From Globobulimina sp. (taxonomy: Eukaryota > Foraminifera > Rotaliida): a stretch of DNA of 6,051 bases. The notes under the pieces were generated by a model, which was given only the letters and a program-made list of their open reading frames with translations, had not been told where the DNA came from and made no database searches. The stretch lies in NCBI GenBank assembly GCA_003354225.1, contig PIVH01000369.1:1-6051 (forward strand). Direction: 5' to 3'. The translations under genes were made by a program, and so were the position numbers. The stretch's first letter is position 1, and each line of letters starts with the position of its first letter. Positions 1-6,051 of the stretch are shown here, one piece after another.

Positions 1-201
1 CACAATCCAAATAAAACAACAACAAAAAGAAAAAGAAAACATAAAATGAACAACACACATACGACATTGAAGCTACACAAGTTAATGAAGTTATATACAA
101 AAAATATTTCCAACATTGGCAAACAATCAAAACGATAATCATTCAGTATTTTTTACAAAAAATTGCAGCAAATAAACGGCACACAATTAATTGAGATGAG
201 A
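1..201. other. 3' flank of the minus-strand gene; no gene seen
   Basis: This stretch lies downstream of the TGA at 204-202. It is A-rich on the plus strand (T-rich on the minus strand), notably at 10-50, and contains no convincing reading frame or RNA gene. I see no AATAAA on the minus strand, so the polyadenylation site is not defined. An AATAAA at 10-15 lies on the plus strand and has no plus-strand gene before it in this window. Confidence 0.5.
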
Positions 202-3200
202 TCAAACATGAAAATCAAAATCAGAATCACTCTCAGAATTAGAATTAGAATCAGAACCAGAATTTGAATTAGCATCAGAATCATATTTGGTTGCAATTGC
301 TTGTAATTCAATCGTTTTAATATTTGTATTATTTATTATCTCACAATCAGACCCTTCTCTTTTTTCATTCAAATTAATATTTGTATTTTCAAATATTATC
401 TCAACATTCAAAGTATTGTCACAAATTACAATATTATGCACACCATCAACGCTCTTAAATCTTATCTCATATTCTTCCTTTAAACCAAAATATTTTTCAA
501 ATTTATTTTTTAAAGATTTACAATGTTTTTCATATAATTTTATTATTTCATTTACATTCATCCCAAAATGTACAACATATAACGACAATCCTTCACTTGC
601 ACTGACTTGCGAATTTCGAGATATTTCAATATTTTCAAGTGGAACACCAAATGTTTGGCAAAGTATCATTCTCAAATTATATGTTTTATCTTTATTTGCT
701 GCAAATTTCGCATTTGATTGTTTATCATTTATCTGGATATAATATTTGATAATATTCGCATTACTATCATTTCTATAAAACGGTGTGCAGATAATCGATA
801 AAACAGACATAACAAATGCAATCACCGCATTTTGTGTTAGCGTCTGAATGGATGCACTGTAAACAATTTGGATTATAATTTGTGGAATATGTTGCAAGCA
901 AATTGACGCAATAATCTTTATTGTATTTAGTTGTTTTAATTCATAATTTGTTAAACCAGAATTAAATGATTTCGCACCGAATATGTTTGATGATAAAAGG
1001 AGTAAAACGGGATAACAGCCGCCAGAAATAATAAATAAAAATCCAAAAATGTAATCCCTGCCTTCAAAAAATAAAATCGCATTCACATTTTCCGTCGGTA
1101 ATAATGTAACAAAATGACCCGCAAAATATGCATTTACACCATACGGAATTAATAAAAATACAATGCATAATATCGCACAAATGCTAATCCTTACATCTGT
1201 TAAAAAATATTCATGTAATAATAATTCCGAACAAAGATTAACATCGCTCACAACACATAAAAGGCGTAAACCATAAATCATTGCGGCAAACACTATCGCA
1301 TCGTTCATGGCAATCTTTGAATGTATAAAGCCCAAAACTGAAATAATAAACAACCAAAATATAATCATACATAATACGATCAATATTTTGGAATCGAAAA
1401 TACGTACTCCAGATCCATCAGTATTTAATGCTTGCAGTTTGCCCTCGCTTTCGATTGAAAATTTCAATTTTGATGATCCTAAATATTGTCTCAATTTATT
1501 TGTTACCAATGACTCGAATTCTTCTCCAAAACCATCAGAATTTGCTAACTTTCTACATTTAGATTGTTTCGTACATTTAATTTTACTGTTTATAGATATT
1601 CCATTTGAAAGTGCCTGCAAAAAATGTGATTCTTGGTTTTCGTCTATATCCGCTATCTCAAAACCTAACATATCAATTATCTCTAATTTAAAAAACTTAA
1701 TTTGTACTCCACTGGATTCAACATATGAGTCTTGGATAAATTCCATCATTTCATCAACAATTTGCAATATATTACTCACCAATATTGAAACGTATATATT
1801 TTCTAAATCTTCGATTAAATATATTATGTTAAAAAATGTATCAAACTCTCTTGTTGAGCTTGGAGAGATCGTTGGTTGTCGTGTTGGTGATGATGTTGGA
1901 TTATATGTTGATTCGCTTGGTACTAAGGTCGGATTTCGTGTTGGAGTTTCTGTTGGAAATATAGTTGGGTCAAATGTAGGGGTTAATGTCGGATTTAGTG
2001 TGGTGGGTTCTGTAGGATCTTTGGTTGGATCTGTGCTTGGATCCGTAGTTGGGATTGTTGTGGGGATTGATGTCGGATAAATAGTAGGATCCAATGATGG
2101 ATGGTATGTTGGGTTATTTGGGATTTGAGTGGGATGTGGTGTTGGGATTGAGGTTGGATAATTTGTTGGATAAATAGTAGGATCCAATGATGGATCGTAG
2201 GTTGGGTTATAAGTGGGTATTTGAGTGGGATGTGATGTCGGATAAATAGTAGGATTCAATGATGGACGGTATGTTGGGTTATAGGTTGGGCTTTGAGTGG
2301 GATAATTTGTTAGATAAATAGTAGGATTTAGTGATGTCTGGAAATCAGTTGGAATATGAGTTGGATGTATTGTTGGAAGATGCGTAGGATCAGCAGTCTG
2401 GAAACATTTATGTTGCGATAATATATCGTTATTAAAAAATGAAATACCATTATTTGCAGCTGGCAAGTACAATATAGAGGAATTTATAGCTACCACACAA
2501 GGACCACCACACTGATTATTTATAAATTGCGTTTCAAACATATATATATTTTCAAAATTTGGAAACGACAATAAATTGTTTATATTGTTATTATCCGAAA
2601 ACACACTATCCACAATTTTAATATTTGATGAATTATAAGATGCAGATAAACAGTCATTAATTTGATGGGGGGCACGTCTGCTCATATCATCATAAAATAT
2701 AAAAGGCATAGAGTTGTTACTAAACTGTGTGGACGAAATAATTAATGATGAGTTTGAAGATGAATTAATTGATATTAACGGTGTATAAACAATTGGATTA
2801 TAAGAATTTATATTATTTACGAAATATGAATTTTCAATGAAAATATTTGAAATTGTTTGCGAATATAAATTAATTGATATGGCTGAACAATTACAATTCG
2901 ATCCATTAAATTGAAAGCTATTAAATTGAAATCGAACATCATATGTTGACTTAATTGAAATGGACGAGTACGAAACACGTGGAGTAGGCAGACACAATGA
3001 GTCAGAAATAAGCCAATCACCATCCATTGTTACTGATTTATTGGAGCCATTGCCGTTGTATGGTATTTCTATATTAATATCAATCGATGTCGTGCAAGTA
3101 TTGATGTTTTTATTATCAATAAAAGTCAACGAATTACCATAAAAACTACCATTAAAAACGTTAATTACATACACGTTCATCGTCAGTAATAATACGTTTG

Positions 3201-4684
3201 TAAACTTTGTATTTGTAATCTGTAGCGGTTGATTTGCATGGAAATAAGTTGCATGGTTTATTACGCCGAGACAAACATTAAATGTATCAAATACGCTGTC
3301 TTTAATTATCAACAAAGCACCGCTTATATCAAATGTATAATCATTGCAATTTGTATTCGTGATATTATAGAATGTGCTGTTGATAAATAGCAATTTACCT
3401 ATTTTTGAACTGTCAGCACTGAATAAATTGAAAAAATTGGAAACGATTAAATTGCTGAAAAGCGTATCTGTAATGTTTAATACAAAGCCGTCGTAATTTA
3501 GCTGCATAATATTAAATAAACTTGCTCCAATTTGCGTATCTTGAATTATAGAATTAATAATTCTAATATTGCTGGCATTGCATGCTTTGTTTTTCGCGTT
3601 TCCCAAATCAAACAATCCATATATTGAGCTATCAGTTAATTTAAAACCATCCAATAATATCTCATATCCAGCACCAATGCATTCCTTTTTTGGGTCAATT
3701 TTAAAAACATATTTAGTGCCAGCACTCGTATCAATATTCACAAACTCTGTGTTAATAATATGTATTTTCCAGGTTTGTGCGCTTAATTCCTTGCCTTCAT
3801 TCAACGAAAATAGTTTATAATCTGAATGTACAATGTTGCTGAACATACTGTTTCTTAATGTTAAAAACGTGTTTTCCTGAATTACCCACTTAATCTGCGG
3901 AATGTTATTATATGTTATGTTATCAAAATATATCTCTCCTCCATAAAATTGAATTATATCATTCGTGCCGGGAATGTCAGAAAAAATGCAATTCTTAGCT
4001 GTGAATCTGGCGTCTGTCCCATTGACATACCAAACCACAGCATATTGCGAAGCCCACGGCATCATCCATTTATTTATTAAAACATCTTCTAAATAAACAG
4101 TCCCTTTTTGAAATACTTGAATCATAGGAATTCGCGAGAATGTACAGCCATCGACGCCGGCTGCTCTTGTGGCTAATGCTAATCGCTGCAAACTTACATA
4201 ACAATAACTGTCGCTATCACAGCCTATCCAGCCATTATACGTTACCGCTTCCAGCCATGGCGCGCAATGTCCTGAGGGTTTATAATTACAAATATATAAT
4301 TAGTTTGATAATTACTTTGGTGGTTCGATGTTGAAACATGTACATACCAACGAAATGAGTGGTTATTTTCGTTTTCAATGTTCCTTGGCCAATGATTGTA
4401 AGTTGAGCCGCATATGAAAAATATAATGATTCAACCGAAGTATAATTACCTTCGCCTAATACAATCGTTGCATTATTTATCGGATCTGTCTGAACTAAAC
4501 CTAACGCATAATCAATATTTTGACATGGATGTGATGCGTTTTTACATGTATTTAATGGCGGTGATGTATCTGATCCGCTGTTATCAACATATAACCATTC
4601 TAATGACAATACAGACATGTGGTTGTTTAGAAATACAAATAAGAAAACATAATATGGCAATAACAACATATCCGAGAATGACAT
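202..4684 (-). CDS. Two-exon surface protein: beta-helix ectodomain, Pro-Thr stalk, six-helix membrane domain
   Basis: The CDS is the join of 4684-4348 and 4271-202 on the minus strand, giving 1468 residues and a TGA stop. I chose the ATG at 4684 because a hydrophobic signal peptide (about residues 1-27, core MLLLPYYVFLFVFL) follows at once. Residues 28-112 carry a YVDNSGSD...C...PCQNIDYAL pattern typical of pectin-lyase-fold, Pmp-like extracellular proteins. Residues 113-740 continue as short strand-turn repeats rich in Asn, Ile and Phe, with many N-x-S/T sequons, as expected for a parallel beta-helix. Residues 741-917 are a Pro-Thr stalk, and 918-1073 are an unrecognised membrane-proximal domain. 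Six hydrophobic helices lie at about 1075-1095, 1103-1123, 1139-1163, 1185-1210, 1228-1253 and 1259-1277. SDV at 1121-1123 and HIPQIIIQ at 1240-1247 recall XK-related proteins; this is inference. The tail (1279-1468) is charged and ends Ser/Asp-rich. A cell-surface role is inferred; ligand and activity are unknown. Confidence 0.82.
214..285 (-). repeat. Low-complexity Ser/Asp/Asn C-terminal tract
   Basis: The plus strand shows an imperfect six-base repeat of AGAATC/AGAATT words. It encodes alternating Ser with Asp, Asn or Glu in the last 25 or so residues of the surface protein, ending FDFHV before the stop. The tract is acidic, predicted to be disordered and cytoplasmic, and contains many acidic-flanked serines of the type casein kinase 2 can phosphorylate (inference). 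The simple-repeat DNA is likely length-variable. Confidence 0.7.
1861..2388 (-). repeat. Pro-Thr repeat stalk (residues about 741-917)
   Basis: The translated minus strand shows about 175 residues dominated by PTxxPT and NPTxxPT steps, with Pro-Thr at three- to five-residue intervals and interspersed Tyr, Ile, Asn, Ser and Asp. Such tracts form extended, often O-glycosylated stalks in protist and algal surface proteins; here the tract separates the beta-helix head from the membrane-proximal domain. On the plus strand the same DNA appears as a run of GTTGG/GTAGG words and gives an open Val-Gly-rich shadow frame. Confidence 0.9.
2075..2340 (-). repeat. Higher-order tandem repeat, 72-bp (24-residue) unit
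   Basis: Inside the Pro-Thr stalk a 27-base core (GGATAAATAGTAGGATCCAA and following bases on the plus strand) recurs at 2075, 2168, 2240 and 2312. Spacings are 93, 72 and 72 bases, all multiples of three. In protein the unit starts SLNPTIYPT or SLDPTIYPT and ends near NPTYxP. The 93-base unit carries seven extra residues. The copy at 2312 is the most diverged (it has AGATAA and lacks the BamHI-like GGATCC), so the array probably grew by unequal crossing-over or slippage toward the lower coordinates. Confidence 0.85.
4272..4347 (-). other. Spliceosomal intron, 76 bases, phase 1
   Basis: On the minus strand the intron begins GTATGT (4347-4342) and ends CCTCAG (4277-4272). A branch-like CTAAT lies about 28 bases before the 3' end, within CAAACTAATTATA. 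Exon 1 ends with one base of a codon (G at 4348) and exon 2 supplies GA (4271-4270), making a Gly codon and keeping frame into the long second exon. The length is not a multiple of three, so retention shifts the frame and stops the protein at 132 residues (stop at 4288-4286). Splicing also explains why the long second frame has no ATG near its 5' end: its first in-frame starts would be non-ATG. Confidence 0.85.
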
Positions 4685-4771
4685 TGGAATTCTAAACGTA
4701 CGCTAACTTTCAAAAGAACAATTGTTGTTTTACTTACTTACGTTTTTTTTGAAGATCCCTATAACATAATC
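4685..4771. promoter_or_regulatory. 87-bp divergent intergenic region
   Basis: These 87 bases separate the ATG of the surface-protein gene from the first ATG of the plus-strand EF-hand-like ORF, so if both starts are right the two genes share one short upstream region. It holds a 10-bp perfect palindrome AACAATTGTT at 4717-4726, a CGTACG palindrome at 4697-4702, and a T8 run at 4742-4749. On the minus strand the tract at 4732-4743 reads ACGTAAGTAAGT, which resembles a splice donor, but the space to the ATG is too short for a convincing leader intron. No clear TATA box or bacterial -35/-10 pair is seen. Confidence 0.4.
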
Positions 4772-5866
4772 ATGGAAAGATTTAAAAATCGAATTCATTG
4801 TGTATTGTCAAACTGGGTAAAGACAACAAGAATCTTTCATTCTCGTTCATATATATTTGATAATAATTTTGGTAAAATGTCATCTGTGATTAAGACCAAA
4901 TTGGTGGAAACATTGAAGCAATTTGATATTGATAACGAAGGCTCTTTGTACAATTCAGAGGTTGTTGCTGGATTAGCAATGATATGCGATTACCAACAAC
5001 TGATGGATGACATTGAGACACTCTTCGAAACTGTAGACATTAACGAAGACAAAGCCACAATCATTGACATTGTGGATGGAATTATATTCGACAAAACTAG
5101 CCAAGACATAAAACGTTTGAGGGAGCAAATCATTCAACACTTAAACTTAGATTTTATTCATTATGACGTAAATAACGAAGATTGTATAAATTGCAATTTC
5201 CTGTTAAGTGATGACTGTATCAAAATGATCATGTTATACCTGTTTGGCAATAATGATTACAATGCGTTTCTGGATAAATACTTCAAATTATCATCAACAA
5301 CGCAGCAAAGCAAAGGTGTTGTATATAAATCAAAGTCTGGTCGGAGTACTTTGAAACTGTATTTGAAAGACAATAGATGTCGCTACAAAAAAGAAACGGA
5401 ATCAAATATATATGGTTCTGGCATATGGATGATTTTGGATGCAGAGAGATTGTCGATTTCAATCAAAAACAAGCAGGCGTTTGTTAGCGATTACTTTTTT
5501 AAGCTAATGGACACACCATTTATTCAAATAACATTCTTTGATAACGGCATGTTTTTCAATTCAACGAGTGGTGTAGATATCGCTGATGACTTCGGCGGAA
5601 AAGCATATGATACAGTAGGCTCATCTAGAGCCTTGTCTGATATAGAAGGAATAACAGCATCCCTAACAGCTGCAATAAACAATACTGTTGAGTCTATAAA
5701 AAGAACGACAGATGAAGACACTCTAGATACAGAAAAGCTTGATAAAGCTAAGCTTGTAAGTGTTGATGTTATTAAGGGTGTAATTACTGCTGTGATAGAT
5801 GTGTATCCAATAGAACTAGAAAGCTTGACCCTTCCAAGGTTTAACGTACCAATTATAAGTAGGTAA
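4772..5866 (+). CDS. EF-hand-like protein with unrecognised C-terminal half
   Basis: This frame encodes 364 residues. Residues 52-63 form a canonical 12-residue EF-hand loop (D52, D54, E56, G57, L59, E63) flanked by helices. A second, degenerate loop starts at D89, 37 residues on, which is calmodulin-like pairing; a weak third candidate starts at D132 and lacks the final acidic residue. Calcium binding is therefore plausible for the first loop only. Residues 180-265 look beta-rich, and 285-364 are Asp/Glu/Lys-rich with a hydrophobic segment VITAVIDVYPIELESL. I do not recognise this half. Residues 1-35 are basic and nearly free of acidic residues, like a mitochondrial presequence, or they may be an artefact of starting too early: Met36 (ATG at 4877) is an alternative start. 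No stop or splice junction interrupts the frame. It is followed after five bases by another ORF. It could be a protist EF-hand gene, a viral structural gene, or a fusion of both. Confidence 0.65.
   Translation: MERFKNRIHCVLSNWVKTTRIFHSRSYIFDNNFGKMSSVIKTKLVETLKQFDIDNEGSLYNSEVVAGLAMICDYQQLMDDIETLFETVDINEDKATIIDIVDGIIFDKTSQDIKRLREQIIQHLNLDFIHYDVNNEDCINCNFLLSDDCIKMIMLYLFGNNDYNAFLDKYFKLSSTTQQSKGVVYKSKSGRSTLKLYLKDNRCRYKKETESNIYGSGIWMILDAERLSISIKNKQAFVSDYFFKLMDTPFIQITFFDNGMFFNSTSGVDIADDFGGKAYDTVGSSRALSDIEGITASLTAAINNTVESIKRTTDEDTLDTEKLDKAKLVSVDVIKGVITAVIDVYPIELESLTLPRFNVPIISR
5859..5864 (+). promoter_or_regulatory. Possible Shine-Dalgarno-like site
   Basis: GTAGGT differs by one base from GGAGGT and ends seven bases before the ATG at 5872, an ideal distance for bacterial or phage ribosome binding. 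It overlaps the last codons and stop of the preceding ORF, as in translationally coupled phage genes. A six-base near match in AT-rich DNA can arise by chance, so the weight is low. Confidence 0.28.
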
Positions 5867-5871
5867 TCGAG

Positions 5872-6051
5872 ATGATTGATTTTATCCAATTCATAAGAAA
5901 CAGAATGAAAGATGTATCAAATTCTGGCGGTAAAAAAGGCTCAACTGTTGATGAGCTTGCAACTAAGCCTGTAGGTGTTGTATTAGTTGACTTCTACAAC
6001 ATGATTGTTGCAGAGAAGAAAGTTAATGATGCAACTCGCTGGGAAGATATG
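5872..6051 (+). CDS. Start of a second plus-strand gene, truncated by the window edge
   Basis: From the ATG at 5872 the frame stays open for 60 codons to the end of the window. The frame is closed just upstream by a TAG at 5860-5862, so the ATG at 5872 is the natural start. The product has a basic N-terminus (IRNRMKD), a Gly/Lys/Ser linker (SNSGGKKGS), then a compact-looking segment with KPVGVVLVDFYNMIV and TRWEDM. It reads like real protein rather than a chance frame. I do not recognise the family. Only five bases separate it from the stop of the preceding ORF, in a different frame, which suggests co-transcription and coupled translation as in phages, bacteria or compact viruses. Confidence 0.55.
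   Translation, partial: MIDFIQFIRNRMKDVSNSGGKKGSTVDELATKPVGVVLVDFYNMIVAEKKVNDATRWEDM

Noticed and set aside
287-742. Plus-strand frame of about 150 codons
   Set aside because: It lies wholly antisense to the cytoplasmic tail of the surface protein, in AT-rich DNA where such frames arise easily; its Ser/Phe/Ile-rich product has no domain-like character.
1307-2080. Long plus-strand frame ending in a Val-Gly-rich run
   Set aside because: It is the antisense of the membrane-proximal domain and Pro-Thr stalk; the Val-Gly pattern is only the complement of Pro-Thr codons.
2075-2340. CRISPR-like periodic repeats
   Set aside because: Spacing is always a multiple of three, the intervening sequence is also repetitive, and the whole block encodes the Pro-Thr stalk.
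2817-3142. Small frames on both strands within the ectodomain region
   Set aside because: Each is short, out of frame with or antisense to the continuous beta-helix coding sequence, and has no start context or domain of its own.
4189-4191. TTG as the start of the long minus-strand frame
   Set aside because: The frame continues upstream without a stop to the splice acceptor at 4272, and the spliced ATG start provides a signal peptide.
4286-4348. Exon 1 as a separate 132-residue gene
   Set aside because: The last 19 residues are read from the intron; the splice sites join the first 112 residues in frame to the long second exon.
202-4684. Bacterial autotransporter or Pmp-type outer-membrane protein
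   Set aside because: The N-terminal pattern is similar, but the C-terminus is six hydrophobic helices, not a beta-barrel, and the gene has a spliceosomal intron.
5524-5889. Minus-strand frame of about 120 codons
   Set aside because: It is antisense to the C-terminal half of the EF-hand ORF. The plus-strand frame is three times longer and the minus product is low-complexity Ser/Ile/Val.

Overview
The window reads as AT-rich eukaryotic (protist-type) DNA on its left three quarters. It is followed, in divergent orientation, by two closely packed plus-strand reading frames whose layout is more like a virus or bacterium. The eukaryotic assignment rests on one large minus-strand gene. It has a signal peptide, a clean GT-AG spliceosomal intron that joins two long reading frames in phase, a Pro-Thr stalk of the kind common in stramenopile and other protist surface proteins, and a multi-pass membrane region. 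I cannot name the species.

Layout. Positions 1-201 are the 3' flank of the minus-strand gene, with no gene seen. Positions 202-4684 (minus strand) hold the two-exon surface-protein gene: exon 1 is 4684-4348, the 76-base intron is 4347-4272, and exon 2 is 4271-202, giving 1468 residues. In order the protein has a signal peptide, a parallel beta-helix-like ectodomain, a Pro-Thr repeat stalk with a 72-bp internal period, a membrane-proximal globular domain, six predicted membrane helices, and a cytoplasmic tail ending in a Ser/Asp/Asn-rich tract. Positions 4685-4771 are an 87-bp divergent intergenic region. Positions 4772-5866 (plus strand) encode a 364-residue protein with a paired EF-hand-like N-terminal region and an unrecognised C-terminal half. 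After a gap of only five bases, 5872-6051 begins a second plus-strand gene that runs off the window edge.

The minus-strand protein looks like a large cell-surface molecule: a glycosylated beta-helix head on a Pro-Thr stalk, anchored by a six-helix domain that I compare, tentatively, with XK-related membrane proteins. No functional link to the plus-strand pair is visible. The contrast between a spliced gene and a tightly spaced tandem pair, together with a change of leucine codon use inside the EF-hand ORF, is the most notable feature. It could mean an inserted viral segment, a gene fusion, or an assembly join, and the sequence alone does not decide between these.
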